The notes: generated from the letters alone by a model not told the origin. Shown: positions 1 through 12,271, counted from the stretch's first letter. The stretch: DNA of 64,000 bases from Russula earlei (GCA_025769875.1 JAGFNK010000141.1:48810-112809); one strand, 5' to 3'. A program made the numbers and translations.

Positions 1-941
1 CATGGAGTACGATGGGAACCGGCCCGTTCGAGTGCTGTTGTCCAACCAGCTGGAATCCTATTCCCTGACGGGCAATGGAGACTTTCCCGAGGATCGCGAA
101 GGCAGAGATCGAAGACAGGAGCAAGGGAGACGCCCTCTCGAAAACGCTGGTCGTCTTGCAAACCGGCTGGTTTGTGACGCAATGCATCGCGCGAGGCGTC
201 CAAGGCTTGCCGGTTACGGAACTGGAGCTGGTCACGGTTGCCTACGTGACTCTCAATTTCGTGATGTATCTCCTGTTGTTGGACAAGCCGCTGAACGTAC
301 AGTGCGGGGTGCGAGTTTACAAGAAGCGACAGACGGAACAACCCGATGAGGATGTGGATGGCAAAGTTGCCGACCCGGTTGGACCTTGGGCGGTACTAGG
401 AGATGCGCTTTTTAAAAAGCTTCCAGCTGCGATCGTCCGTGGGCCGACTCGTGGAGGTTCGAGGGACTTTCGTGACTCGGCTTGGCTTGTCCGTATCCTC
501 ATGTGGATCATCTTGACACCCTTTTCGGTTTTTAGCGGAGAGGAGAGCGATAACTCGATGAGGGTCACCACGTTTTCTTCTGGACCAGACTCGGAGGAGG
601 ATGAATCACCAGCGGGGGGAGTTGTGTTGGCCACCGCGTTGGCCTTTGGAGGTATTCACTGCATTGGATGGTCATTTACTTTTCCCTCAAGCGCAGAGCG
701 GATCCTCTGGCGTGTCGCTTCAGTCTCCATAACGGCAGCCCCAACTCTGTTGCTCTTTGCGGGAATCGCCGCCGAGGTCTTGAAAAGTAAAATACTTGGA
801 GTAATGATTGGGTTTCTGATGATATCCCTTTATCTACTGAGCCGATTGGTGTTGCTTTTACTACCTTTCCTGAGTCTCAGATCTCTTCCTCCTGCGGCCT
901 ACCATGTCGTACACTGGACTTCACTCATCCTTCATTTGTAA
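1..941 (+). pseudogene. Polytopic membrane protein family, copy 1 (5'-truncated by window, frameshifted)
   Basis: This is the 3' part (exon 2) of a gene that recurs at 3.4, 15.4 and 42.8 kb. Product: an integral membrane protein of unknown function, with at least four hydrophobic segments in the visible part. The frame opening at base 2 matches copies 2-4 up to about base 82. There copy 1 has three T where the others have two (bases 83-85), which shifts the frame. The rest of the conserved protein continues from an ATG at 75 to the stop at 939-941 (288 residues), including the family motifs QTGWFVTQCIARG, FGGIHCIGWSFTFPS and YHVVHWTSL. The first exon lies left of the window. Either a pseudogene with a 1-bp insertion or a truncated reading frame; a sequencing error in the T run cannot be excluded. 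Confidence 0.75.
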
Positions 942-1449
942 TCCACATTCCTATGACCAATCCATCATGATGACTTACCACGACACTCAAGTAGAGACAA
1001 ACCTGGCAATTGTCTGTCTCCCCACATCCTCAATACGGTGTGCCGATTTCGTCAAGCACGCACTGGCCTTTATCTACTGAGTGCAAAAGCGTCAACGCCC
1101 TGGGTCTGTAAATATTTCATTGTGCTCCCACTGTCCTCTCTCATGGAGTAGTACAAGTAACATGATTCCTTGCTGATGCGACTCCGCCATGGGCAAATAC
1201 AATTCAAACGCGTGACTCTTATTCCATTTCAGGTTCTGCCGGAGTGCCACCCCCTTCAACTTGGTTGAACTGCTACCACCACCAGGTGTGGTTTCCCATG
1301 GTAAGAACTGGGTTGGGGCAACAATAGGCAGTGAAGACAACAGTGCTCTGCAAGGTCCTGAGCCACCCATCTAAGCCTTTGAACACCATAAGCCCCCCAT
1401 TACCAACTAAACTGTTGACAACCATCCCAAGTGTTGAAGGCATGGCTTC
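942..1449. other. 3' flank of copy 1, duplicated downstream of copies 2 and 3
   Basis: No gene seen. About 140 bases after the stop are recognisably similar to the sequence after copy 2 (4812-4970) and copy 3 (16847-17000), for example the shared string GGCCTTTATCT followed by CTGAG. The duplicated unit therefore extends beyond the coding sequence. From about 1100 to 1449 nothing is recognised. Confidence 0.5.
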
Positions 1450-2895
1450 TAGGGCTGCCGACCGTACCCGTACACATACGGTTTACGGCTACCATAATAC
1501 GGTATCCCGTACCGTACTGTACGGGTAGTGGAAGTGTACCCTGACGGTACGGTTGCCAGTACGGTAAGTTACCCGTACCATACCGTATAAGGGATGCCAT
1601 CAAGCCATATATACGGGCCGTATATTAGTTGTACTCAATTGCAAGACAAACCCCGCCGATGTCACAACTGTCTCGTGTATCTCACTCCATATTGGTCTGA
1701 CTTGTCATCACCGCTCGCATATGCGGTATCCATCCATGGTGACTTGGTGTCGCCTAGCACCTGGGCAGGCTGGGCAGGCGTTACCAGGCCCAACTTGACA
1801 GCACGAACAAAAAAAAAAAAGGCCCAAGTGCATGACCTCGTAAACAAAGGGTGGCGAGTGGCACTGTGCCAGCGACGTCAGGAGCCAGTGGCAACATGCC
1901 AGCTGACAGTAACACGAGATACAATAAAATCAGTGTAGAGTACTGCATCCAATAATCCTCAAACAGACAGCGCATGATTTTGACACCGGCGTCTACTTGT
2001 TACTGGTTGACACCTTGTTAATGCTTCCCAACCCTTGCCATTTTGGGTACAAAGGGAGACTGCCGGTTGCCCTGCCAAGCGATGCTTCTCGCAGCCAGTG
2101 CGCGAGTGGCAGTTTGGATGGGAACAGGGAAAATGCCATCCGACACCCAGATGGACGTCACTGACAAAAGGTTGACTGTCAGCGTGGGGTGCCAAGCGTG
2201 GAATTTGAACCCACATTTCACCCTGGCCACGGGCTATACGGCCTATACCACATGGGGCTTTCTCAACTTCAACACAGGTGTCGGAACTCGTGTTTGGACA
2301 TAAATAATTGACGGTAGAGGAACCCATTTTGCCACTGTGCTTGCGATGGCCCGTGCCAGCGACGTTTGCGGTCGATGTCATCTCGTAACTTTCGCTTATT
2401 GTACCAGTGGCTGTGCTACTTGGGCCCCTGTCGTGTGAACACTGTTGCGGGCCTCCCCAATCCCACAACACACTAGGGGTACGGGGTCGGGGGGCCGCGG
2501 TCGTGAACACGATTTGTGACGATAGTGTGCCATCCCCTCTTGTGCCGATGGCGTGAGTCGGAACTTCAAAGGAAATTGCATGAAGGTTAAGGACGATGCG
2601 TGAGCCCGCGAAAGATTCAATGGAGAGCAACCATGGGAAGGCGATTGCTGTGATGGGGGAGTTTCCCGCGCCAAGATAGAACCCAGCATTAACACAGAGG
2701 GTGACTGGATGGTGTTTAATCAAAGTTTTCTTGACCGTAATAACCCGTAATGCTGTATTATGGCCATCTTCTACCCCGTACCGTACCGTATAGGCTGCTG
2801 AAGTGGAAGCAGACGGTACGGGTAACGGTACGGATAGTAGCCGTATACATACCGTATCGAGTACGGCCGTAGCCGTATACGGTACGGTTGGCAGC
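1450..2895. mobile_element. hAT-like non-autonomous element, TACGG-rich ends (decayed)
   Basis: The left end (1450-1590) starts TAGGGCTGCC and is packed with short TACGG/CCGTA motifs. The right end (2778-2895) is packed with the same motifs in inverted order and closes with GGTACGGTTGGCAGC, the inverse of the left terminus apart from the last bases. A TAGGG-type terminal inverted repeat plus dense subterminal repeats is typical of hAT elements. The interior (about 1.2 kb) has no convincing transposase frame; the long minus-strand open frame at 1959-2930 has no recognisable domain. I found no matching 8-bp target duplication, so the right terminus is probably eroded or my boundary is off. Confidence 0.5.
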
Positions 2896-3000
2896 GACGC
2901 CGTCCTGCATTGTTTCGGTTTCCCTTTCATCTCATTTTGTCATCTTCCTTTCACCATCCCGATTTTACCCTATACCCTCATTCATTCTCGAATTCGACTT

Positions 3001-3203
3001 CGGACGCGAGCAGCGTGGCGCAAGGGGACGGGCACGGGACGCCGGCGATGCGCTATGCGGCGCAGCATACGGCCCTCGCGCGCGTGGAAAAGATCCTCGC
3101 ACACAGCTGCAGCTCGCGGAATCTGGCGCCGGGCAGTCCGCGTGCGTGGGCTGGGGGAATCGAGCAGCGCCTCGCGGGCTCCTCTGCTGCCGATAAGAGA
3201 TGA
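3001..3203 (+). other. GC-rich open frame, possible exon remnant
   Basis: A GC-rich block unlike the AT-rich sequence on both sides. The frame running to a stop at 3201-3203 has an internal ATG at 3048 and reads like coding sequence (motif RYAAQHTALARVEKI). No family is recognised. It may be an orphan exon or part of the promoter or 5' region of copy 2, whose start lies about 210 bases further on. Confidence 0.2.
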
Positions 3204-3414
3204 TGTCGACGATGACGCGCGTTGCGGAGGTGATGCTGGTTTGGTTTCTCTTTATCTGCCCCCTACTTTGCACCCAAAAATTAAAACGGTGGAGCTCTAA
3301 TCCAGCGGACCTTAAAATGTTACAACACGCATGCGGCCAGGCTCTGCACAGTCCTTATCTTTTCCGAGTTCTCATGTTCGCTTCCCCGCCTCTTCATCCC
3401 CTCCGGCCTTTACG

Positions 3415-4811
3415 ATGATCGTCCTTCTCGCGATTCTCGCTGCTACCTGCGCGTCCCCCATCGTCCAAACATCACCACCTCTCGTCTCTCTCGACCAAGT
3501 TCATCAGGCACCGTCATGCGACGATCTTCACGGGTGCAGGTCGCTCTGGGACATCATACGGAGCTGTATCATCACCATATTCCTCTGCGTATGGGTCTCC
3601 GTGCACCCAAACATCCCGAGCCCCGACGAGTCGTGGCCCCGAGTCGCAATCCGACGCGTGGGGCTCATGCTCGCCACCGTTTTTGTGCCGGAGTTGATGG
3701 TCGCGTGGGCGTTGAGACAACGACTGGCTGCGGCCAAATTGGCAAGGAAGCACAAAGGTGAGGGTTCCTAAGCAGACTGTGGGCAACGGCCCATGATGAC
3801 GACCAGGCCTGCCTAGGTGAAGGATGGACGACCACCCACGGATTCTTCGCGATCATGGGAGGGTTCATGGAGTACGATGGGAACCGGCCCGTTCGAGTGC
3901 TGTTGTCAAACCAGCTGGAATCCTATTCCCTGACGGGCAATGGAGACTTCCCGAGGATCGCGAAGGCAGAGATCGAAGACAGGAGCAAGGGAGACGCCCT
4001 CTCGAAAACGCTGGTCGTCTTGCAAACCGGCTGGTTTGTGACGCAATGCATCGCGCGAGGCGTCCAAGGCTTGCCGGTTACGGAACTGGAACTGGTCACG
4101 GTTGCCTTCGCAACTCTCAATTTCGCGATGTATCTCCTGTGGTGGGACAAGCCTCTGAGTGTAAGCTGCGGTGTGCGAGTATACAAGAAGCGACAGACGG
4201 AACAGCCCGATGAGGATGTGGATGGCCAAGTTGCCGACCCGGTTGGATTTTGGGCGGCACTAGGAGATGCGGTTTCTAAAAAGCTTCCGGCTGCGATTGT
4301 CCGTGGGCCGTTCACTCATGGAGAGTCGGACTTGCATGACAAGCCTTGGCTTGTCCGTGTCCTCATGTGGCCCCTCTCGAAAGTATTTTACATTTTTAAT
4401 GAAGAGATCGATAACTCGATGAGGGTCGCCACATTTTATTCTGGAGCGGAGGTCACTGACTCGGAGAGGGATGATTTTAGTGCAGCGGCAGCTGGGTTGG
4501 CCACCGCGTTAGTCTTTGGGGCTATTCACTGCACTGGATGGTCATTCACTTTTCCCTCAAGCGCAGAGCGGACTCTCTGGCGTGTCGCTTCAATCTCCAT
4601 AATGGCAATTCCAGCTCTGCTTACCATTGTGGCATTCGCCGGTGAAGCCTTGGGTTGTGGAATACTTGCACCTATGATTGGGTTTCTGACGATATCCCTT
4701 TATATACTGAGCCGATTGGTGTTGCTTTTACTACCTTTCTTGAGTCTCAGATCTCTTCCTCCTGCGGCCTACCATGTTGTACACTGGACTCCACTCATCC
4801 CTCATGTGTAA
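3415..4811 (+). CDS. Polytopic membrane protein family, copy 2 (intact, two exons)
   Basis: Predicted 445-residue membrane protein; function unknown. Exons 3415..3757 and 3817..4811 with a 59-nt intron (GTGAGG...CCTAG) in phase 1. The splice joins ARKHK to GEGWTTTHGFF and is supported by the same junction in copies 3 and 4. Visible features: a secretory signal-like N-terminus (residues 1-13), hydrophobic segments near 46-63, 82-100, 178-196, 203-223, 338-356, 369-392 and 398-424, and motifs HPNIP (64-68), THGFFAIMGGF (121-131), QTGWFVTQCIARG (184-195) and FPSSAERTLWR (360-370). The start is the first ATG directly before the hydrophobic leader and is shared by all full copies. No disruption seen. 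Families like this are expanded in Agaricomycetes as uncharacterised proteins; no reaction can be inferred. Confidence 0.8.
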
Positions 4812-5450
4812 TCCACACCCATATGACCAGCCCATCATGATTGCTTACCACGACGCAACTGGTACATAATACTCGAGATAGACAAGCCTGGCAATTGTCT
4901 GTCTCCCACATCCTCAACGCCGTGTGCCGATTTTGTCAAGCATGCACTGGCCTTTATCTGCTGAGGGAAACGCATCAACACCTTGGTAAGTAAGTATTTT
5001 ATTGTGTTCTCTTATGGAGCAGCCTATCACAAAACCATCAAGGACACGCTAATAGTGACATTCCAGGTACAGGTTTCCTTGCTGATGCGGCCCGCCAGCT
5101 TCCAAAACAGCCATGAGTGAGAGTATGCACAGGGATTACGATCCTAGCCATACATCAGCAACGAGGTCCAGCAATGGAAATATCTGATATGCGCCCCGAT
5201 TTTGACCGACACCTGTAAAGGTGATGCTGTGATCATCCAGTTCATGATCAGGCACCACTGCATCGCATCCGAGGTTATTACTAATGCATCAACCTAGCCT
5301 AGGTCCACGACACTCGCGCCCTTGACAAACAAACGCACCGATACTGTGGAGGCTCCGACCTCCTCCTCCCCAAACGCGCAAGCGATTTTGGACGGACGAG
5401 GGGAAGAAAGAGCAAAGAACGAGCGAGTTTTTTGGGTGCAAATCAATTAA
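4812..5450. other. 3' flank of copy 2 and intergenic sequence
   Basis: The first 160 bases are part of the duplicated unit shared with copies 1 and 3. Beyond that, to 5450, nothing is recognised. Confidence 0.4.
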
Positions 5451-6354
5451 ACCTAGATAACGATGACAGGTGACACCCTCGCTGTCACCGCCAGATGACT
5501 AAGGTGATGAACAATAGATCCATTACAGTAACTGATAGTCAGGCAGTTATGAGAAGAGAGAAAGCTCGATTGACTAGTAAACTAGACAAGAGATTTGACT
5601 TGACCTCCTAGTGAGGTTTCTACTGAGTTTATATACTCATGAAGAAACTGAGAACCTAATTGTACATTCAAGAGATAGTAGCTGCCTTGGAGAATCATTG
5701 AGTTGCAGAAAGACAAGTGGCTTCTATGTGCTTCGAGTTGATTCAAAAATTTACCATTCTTGGTCTTTTCCCTTATGCCCATTTGGGCATGCAGTATCAC
5801 TTGCAATTGGGGACATAGGTGTGGTTCTATGGGCAGGACAAGGTAAGTTGCTCACCCTGCAGATGTTATGTTTTTTGAGTTTGAGGACATGGGTGGATTG
5901 ACAGTCAAATATATTTGGACAAAACAGCTGCACAAGCATTGATGATGCAATGATGTGCCATTTGCCCTGCCCAGAGCTCCTTTGCCACAGTGCAAGCCCT
6001 GTGCTTATCCCGATCTGGTCCCACAAGGCCTACTATGTGATAAGATTAGAGAGTGAAGGTCTGAGGATGTGGCAATCAGCACATGGGAGTGCTGGTTGAG
6101 CAGTTGGCACACTGGGGGACATCAAGAACAGAGCAGAACACAATGTATTTCTTGGCTCATTTTGAAGCCCTTTTTATACATACTGGCTGATATGCTATTT
6201 GTAAATAAGCATCATATCTTTTATGAGGTAGTAAGAAAATATTCCATATTCATGTAAAGTAATCTCACCATTGTGGCATTTGGCCTTGGTGTCACACTTG
6301 AATCTTGGGCACTTGGTGGATGTCATTAAGACATTGCCCTCACAGCTTGCAACT
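5451..6354. other. AT-rich, CpG-poor repeat-like sequence
   Basis: No coding capacity supported. Composition changes sharply from the host-like DNA to the left. The segment around 5560-5740 (auxiliary GAGAAAGAAG-rich text with a TATATA at 5630) resembles in style the sequence near 26400-26660, which suggests a shared, decayed LTR-type repeat, but I could not define ends. Confidence 0.3.
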
Positions 6355-6362
6355 GAGGCAAT

Positions 6363-7764
6363 TAGGGTTGTGCCCGGCCTGGCTTCAGGCTGTGAGCCGG
6401 GCCAAGCCAGGCCAAAATAGGCCAGGCTGAGCTGGGCTAAAGTGATGGCTTCATGATGGCTTTGGCCTGGCCTATGATTTGAAAAGCCAAAGCCAGGCTG
6501 TCAAGCCGCGGCTTTGACCTTTTTTTGGGGGTAATCATCAAACTTTAATTTATCAACTTTGCACACTGTTGTTCCCTGTCAATTTTCATTGTTGTATCTG
6601 TGCTTCCATCTCGACCTTCCTTTTTACTCAAGTACATGTACAATGTAAGTCATGGTGGCCTATATGTCAATGTGCCCAATGCTCATCTTTGTGTTGTCAA
6701 CTTGCACTCCTCCCCCTTCTGCCTCCAAAATGTCCACTCCCAACACAGTCAAACAACTTGTCAAGGATATCAGCTCTCTCTAGCTCTTTGTTGGATGCTG
6801 TACCAGCCCCCTCCTGGGCCATGCGTTCACTCTCCCTTCTCCCTTCATTTCCTCTTCCTTTCTTGTGCACTTGCCTCTCAATGATATCCCTGCCACAGTC
6901 CTTGCTCCATGTCAGCAGACTACAACAACGGCTCAAGTCAATCTCTGTCGATGTCACTTGCCTCGGCCCAGCCCACTTGTCCTTAAGCATCGTCCTTGCC
7001 CACCACATGTCTACACATGGACCTGGATGATGCAGGCATGTCGTCATCAATGCACTATGTGAGGGCTCGCTGGCCCTAGCATCTTGCCCCCAACGTCATC
7101 ACCTCACACTTGTGGATTTGTGGTAGGAAGAACAGGACTCTTGAGTAGCACTTTTGTATTTAAGTAGCTACCATCTTGTAAAGTAGCTCAGGGGAATTAA
7201 ATCAAGAGCTTTTGCCTCTGCAATCAACTTCTCATCTGCCTGTGAACCATCCCCTCGAGAACACTCACACACACACTCTCGCGCACATGCGTGCATTGCA
7301 TTCCAGGGCATGACCTTGCTCCTCTCTGTCCCTTTCATCTCGCGCATGCACAGGCCACAGCTGCACTGCAACGTTGGCTGTAGTACATTTTGCACATGAA
7401 TACATTTCTGTTGACCATAATATGGCCATATTGCTACCGTATATGGTCACCCATATCCATCAACCTACTGTGCATTGTACAGCCGTGGCTGTAATACAGA
7501 CGGTGCGCAGCCCTACTACTGATTGACGATGAGGAGACAATGTATTGGTCTGAGTAGCTTAGTATCTTCCCATACTATCATCAGCGACCAACCTGCAGAA
7601 TCAACTTTTTATTTACATACAAAAGCCGTGGCCCAGGCCAAGCCAAGCCAGAGCCAAGCTGTAGTTGACAGCTTTGGCCTGGCCAGGGATTTTAGTAAGC
7701 CAAAGCTGCCTCAGGCCAAGCCAAAGCCGGGGCTTTCAGGCCAAGCCAGGCCAGAAAAACCCTA
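6363..7764. mobile_element. hAT-type non-autonomous element with perfect 8-bp target duplication
   Basis: Ends are TAGGGTTGTG at 6363 and AAAAACCCTA at 7764, so both termini read TAGGGTT inward. The terminal inverted repeat extends, with mismatches, into GGCCTGGCTT, and both ends carry clusters of GGCCTGGC/GCCAGGCC. The element is flanked by GAGGCAAT at 6355-6362 and 7765-7772, a perfect 8-bp duplication, the hallmark of hAT insertion. The 1402-bp interior has no transposase domain that I can see; it holds a T/C-rich segment (about 6700-7250) that recurs in inverted orientation at 8350-9198 and 34320-35160. Confidence 0.85.
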
Positions 7765-7772
7765 GAGGCAAT

Positions 7773-9198
7773 GGAGCATACTTTAAACTTTTAGTCTTTT
7801 TAATACAGATGATCAGAGGCTTATGAGATAATTGTCAAGACTCATGGTTGAACAATCCAGTTCAAGAGTGAGGGAGAAGCTCAGAGACAAGTCAACTGAG
7901 TTCCAAGATAAAGTTGGCAAAGAGCATGAACCAAATGAGTAGCAAGTACCAGAAAGGTACTGGTACTGGCTGTGAGAGGTGATGCATCAAGATGCATCAA
8001 GCCTCATGTCTCAAGTCACACAGACTCCATGTGCCCATGGTGGCATGCCACAATTGGGTTCAGCACCTTTTCCCAGTTGTTGTCTGCAGGACCTTGGACA
8101 AGGGATGAAGGATCTTTTGAGAATGTGCTGAGTGGATGTCCCACTGTTGCCAGAGGGGTTTCACCAAGGGGGTGGCAGAATGGGAATCCTGAACCTTGGG
8201 TAGGGGGGGGGCTGGCCAGAGGCCAATAAAAAAGTTTGGACTTGTGTATTCTGGACTTGTAGATGAATTGGATGGTTGCCAAGCACAACCAGCCATTCAA
8301 ACAGCGACTGAGTGAGATCAGCTTGGGCTGCCTTCTTGTAAATGTCAACAGTTAACACTTAATAATAAAACAACTGGAAGAGGTGCTGAACCCAATTGTA
8401 TTGCACCACCAATGGCATGCAGAGTCCATGTGACTTGATCCAAGTGCAGGTACAGACAGGGAAGAAACTGAGAGGGGAGAAAGCAAGAGTTGAGACACAA
8501 GGCTTAATGTCTTGGAGGCAATGAGCTTGATGTGTTGGAAGTGTGGGCACAAGACTGGATGTGTGTGTGCACATGTTCTTGAAGGAACAGAGGAGGATCT
8601 TGAAGGAGTCAAGGTGTTCTTCAGGCAGACATAGACAATAATGAGGACACAAGGAAGCCAGAACTGCTGATTCAATTCACTGAGCTGTGAAGGACTCATA
8701 TTCAAAACCATAGCTATTGGGCCTTAAATATGTAGCTAAGATGAATCAGAAGACAATCTGCACTCAAGTCCTATTCTTTCTACTGCAAGTCTGAGAGTGC
8801 AAGGTGGTGTGGTGATGATGTAGGGGTGACACTATGGGCAGTGAGCCCTTGGGTGAGGTGATGATGACAATGCATGTGCATCATCCAGGTCTGTGCATAG
8901 ATGTGTGGCAGGGGTGAGGACAGTGCTTGAGAGTTGGTCCCACAGGGGCAAGAACATAATGATGAAGGGGGAAGAATGTGGTGGATAAAGGAGACTAGTG
9001 GCACAGGGGATAGATGTAGGGGAGAGAGTGTGAGGCATTGGGCAGCAAGGTGGGTGACATCAACAGCAATTGGCTTGAGTCATTGTTGCAGTTCTTGGGC
9101 ACAGAGTGGGGAACACAAGGGGATAATGTTGAGAGGAGTGTGTGAGATGGAAAGAGAAGGAGAAGGAAGGAGTGATGATAGTTGGAGGAAAGGGGGGA
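7773..9198. repeat. Composite repeat region with inverted arms and a multi-copy segment
   Basis: Two observations. First, 8020-8090 and 8363-8435 are imperfect inverted copies (both contain ATTGGGTTCAGCACCT when read in the proper strand). Second, 8350-9198 matches, in various orientations, the interior of the hAT-type element at 6700-7250 and the block at 34320-35160 (shared text such as GGAGTGTGTGAGATGGAAAG). No intact gene. The open frame around 8160-8230 contains GWQNGNPEPWVGGG, which is nearly repeated on the minus strand at 13075-13130. Confidence 0.5.
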
Positions 9199-10164
9199 TG
9201 TCATGAACCATTCTCCGGAGAGGGTCCTTGAAGGACCCTTCCTTATTAGAGGAAACCCAGCCTCTATGATGCCACCCAGTTCATATGGCCAAAAGGGGTG
9301 AGCAGAGGTGTCCACAATATCGTGCACACATTGTCATGCGATTGATTCTAGGCACAATTGACATACAGCAAGCCCTACTTAGTGGCAACCCTTCTAGCAG
9401 TATAAGACAGTATTATAGGCTTCCTAAGGACCCTTTAGGACAACCCAATGTGCTCTACAATAGGCACTAATGAAGATACTATGGGCCCTATAACGTGTTA
9501 TTAGACTAACTCTAATAACCCTAGAATGAACTATAAGGCAATACTAAGGACCTTAGTAGAAGTATTAGGGTCGACTCTAAGGACCCTAATAGAACTATAT
9601 AAGGGGCCTTATAGGCAACACTATTACACCGACAAATACCCAAGTCCCCAAATGACTGGCCCTAAACTAACTAACAGTAAATGAATCAGGTGCTTCACAT
9701 GTGCACTAAGCAGTGAACACATGGACTCCAAAAAAAGGTTCTTACTCATCATTGTGGGCCCCCTTACTCAGCAGCTTACTGAGCATGACTGAGCATGCTC
9801 ACTAAGCATGCCCCAACTTCTTACTCATCTGTCTATTGTGCTTGATAACAAGGTTATGACTTGCCCCCTATTTAGCAGTTCCCTTGTAGTATATAAGTGC
9901 TCAATAAAGTAGTGGACAGTCTTCAGACTGTCCATTTGATTTGTGGCACTCCACTACTGAGGGTACTCCTGAGTGACTGCCCTATCTAGTACACTCTGGC
10001 TTTCTCTCTTCATGATCACCTCTCACAGCCAGTACCAGTCCCCTCTGGTACCTGCTACTTGTTTGGACTATACTTCTCTTCAACTTTGTCCTAGAACTCA
10101 GTCGACTCATCTCTGAGCTTTTACCTTGCTCTTGAACAGGATTGTTCAACAGTGAGTCCCGACA
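9199..10164 (+). mobile_element. Solo LTR, family 1, copy A (TSD GGGGA)
   Basis: 966 bp, begins TGTCATGAACC and ends GTGAGTCCCGACA, so it has the TG...CA termini of an LTR. Flanked on both sides by GGGGA (9194-9198 and 10165-10169). It contains a TATA-like GTATATAAG at about 9889 followed by an AATAAA, as expected for an LTR promoter and polyadenylation region. No internal retrotransposon sequence adjoins it, so it is a solo LTR left by LTR-LTR recombination. Confidence 0.9.
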
Positions 10165-10371
10165 GGGGAGAGGCAATGAAAGGTGAAGGGAGGATGCGTG
10201 GCATGGTCAGGTGGTGCATGGGTGCAGGTACAAGTCATGTGAGTTTCCTGGTCAGTGGGCTCACACACCTCACATGATGAAGAGGGCATTTGGGTGGGGA
10301 GAGGATGCAATGCATGCCACAGTGAAGGGCATGTTGCAACAGGGTCAATATGGACTTGATGCCATTTTAGC

Positions 10372-11956
10372 TGTCATGAACCAGTTCCTGGAGAGGGCCC
10401 TTGAAGGACCCTTCCATATTAGAGGAAACCCAGGCTCTATGGTGCTGGTTCACATGGCCAAAAGGGGTGAGTAGAGGTGTCCACAATATCGCACACACAT
10501 TGTTGCACAATTGATATTGATTCTAGGCACAATCAACATACAGCAAGCCCTACTTGGTGGCAACCTATCTAACAGTAAAGGATAATGCTAAAGGCTCCCT
10601 AATGACCCTTTAAGACAACCCCAAGTGCCTTATATTAGGCATTAATGAAGATACTATAGGCCCTAGAACACATTATTAGACTAACTCTGATAACCTTGGA
10701 ACAAACTATAAGATGATACTAAGTGTTGTGATCTACCCCTCTTTTGGTTCGTCCCTCAGCTACTTCTTACTGTTCTTTACTTTCATCCTCATCCCCTTGG
10801 TTACTGTTTCATCCCTTGATGCTGATGGTCCTTATTGTTTCACCTCTTGTGTTTCACCTATTGTTTCATCCTTTGTGTTTCATCTATTGTTCAAGCTCCT
10901 TTTTGCTATTGGCTTAGTATTATCTATTGTTCCGCATATGGTACTGTACAGCCTCGCTAGATACAGTATTTAAGTGCCTGTAGAAGCTGGAGAATGCCCC
11001 AAGCTTAGCTTTGTCCCATTTCCTGTCGCATCCCTTGCCCTGTACCCCCTCTCAATCACAACTTGTTGTGCTGGCCTATACTCTGCTTGACTTAAGCACA
11101 CCTCAGGGAACCCTTGTGTTCCTCTTCCTCTTCTACCTCTCTCTCATTGTCCTCCTCTTCTGCGAAGCCAGAAGATCAACTCTGTCTGCGGGCTGAGTCA
11201 TTACCTGACTTAGTTTTGAGATGCTAAACCTTTGATCCAGTCTCTTTGAGCTGGCCCACTGAACCCTTGAACCAAGTCACAGGGACTTGGCCCCACTGAA
11301 CCCAGAGCTAACGCTCTTACAGCCACAACACCATAACACTAAGGACCTAATATTGGTATTAGGGTCGACTCTAAAGACCCTAATAGAATCACATAAAGGG
11401 CCTTATAAGGAACACCTCCTCACCATCAAATACTCCAAGTCACAGAAAGACTGGCCCTAAACTAACTAACAACAAATGAATCCAATGCTTTGCATGTGCA
11501 CTAAACAGTGAACACATGGACACTAGAGGTCCTTACTCATCTTCTAGGGCCTCCTTACTCAGCAGCTTAGTGAGCATGACTGAGCATGCTCACTAAGCAT
11601 TCCCCAATGTCTTACTCATCTCTTATTGTGCCTGATAACAAGGTTATGACTTGTTCTCTATTTAGCAGTTCCCTTGTAGTATATGAGTGCTCAATAAAGT
11701 AGTGGACAGTCTTCAGACTGTCCATTTGATTTGTGGCACTCTATTACCAAGGGTACTCCTTTGCAACTGCCCTATCTAGTACACCCTGGCCCTCTCCCTT
11801 CATGACCATCTCTCACAGCTGATACCAGTACCTCTCTGGTATTTGCCACTTGTGTGGACTGTACTCTTTGCCAACTTCATTCTTGAACTCAGTTGACTCA
11901 TCTCCAAGCTACTCCCTCACTCTTGAACTGGATTGTTCAATAGTGAGTCTGTGACA
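10372..11956 (+). mobile_element. Solo LTR, family 1, copy B, split by a nested LTR (TSD TTAGC)
   Basis: Begins TGTCATGAACC and ends GTCTGTGACA, with TTAGC on both sides (10367-10371 and 11957-11961). Removing the nested element and its duplicated 5 bases leaves 965 bp, the same length as the other family members. The nested family-2 LTR sits at 10724-11338. Confidence 0.9.
10724..11338 (+). mobile_element. Solo LTR, family 2, copy 1, nested in LTR B (TSD CTAAG)
   Basis: 615 bp, begins TGTTGTGATCTACC and ends CCATAACA. Flanked by CTAAG (10719-10723 and 11339-11343). Carries a CAGTATTTAAG TATA-like box and a pyrimidine-rich downstream part. Younger than LTR B because it interrupts it. Confidence 0.9.
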
Positions 11957-11961
11957 TTAGC

Positions 11962-12271
11962 ATTCATCAGGTACTTTGTGTTGTGGTGTGGTTTGAAGGG
12001 TAGCATGTTTGAATCAAAGGTTGAAGCTATTCTGGAAGATCTGGAAGCCTCATGCAGCACAAAATGGTGCTCTTCTTGATATTAATGAGAAAATACAATT
12101 TCTTGAGCAAACATGTGATCTAACATGTGATGTAAATTACCATATATAGAAGGAGGGGGGGGGGCAATTCCATGCTGAAACAGAAGTTCTAACTGTATAT
12201 GTGAAATGCCTGTTCTGCCACCCCCTTGGGTTTCACTTGGTATTTGCTTGATTGCTATGCAGAGTTGGGAG
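11962..12271. other. Intervening repeat-derived sequence
   Basis: About 310 bases with no gene. Contains a run of G near 12157 and a fragment CTGTTCTGCCACCCCCTTGGG that recurs at 8165 (opposite strand) and 13110. Confidence 0.3.

Noticed and set aside
2195..2225. tRNA-like text (GAATTTGAACCCAC) near 2200
   Set aside because: No acceptor stem or anticodon arm could be paired around it.
1959..2930. 323-codon minus-strand frame in the hAT-like element
   Set aside because: No transposase motif, and it runs through the subterminal repeat; probably chance.
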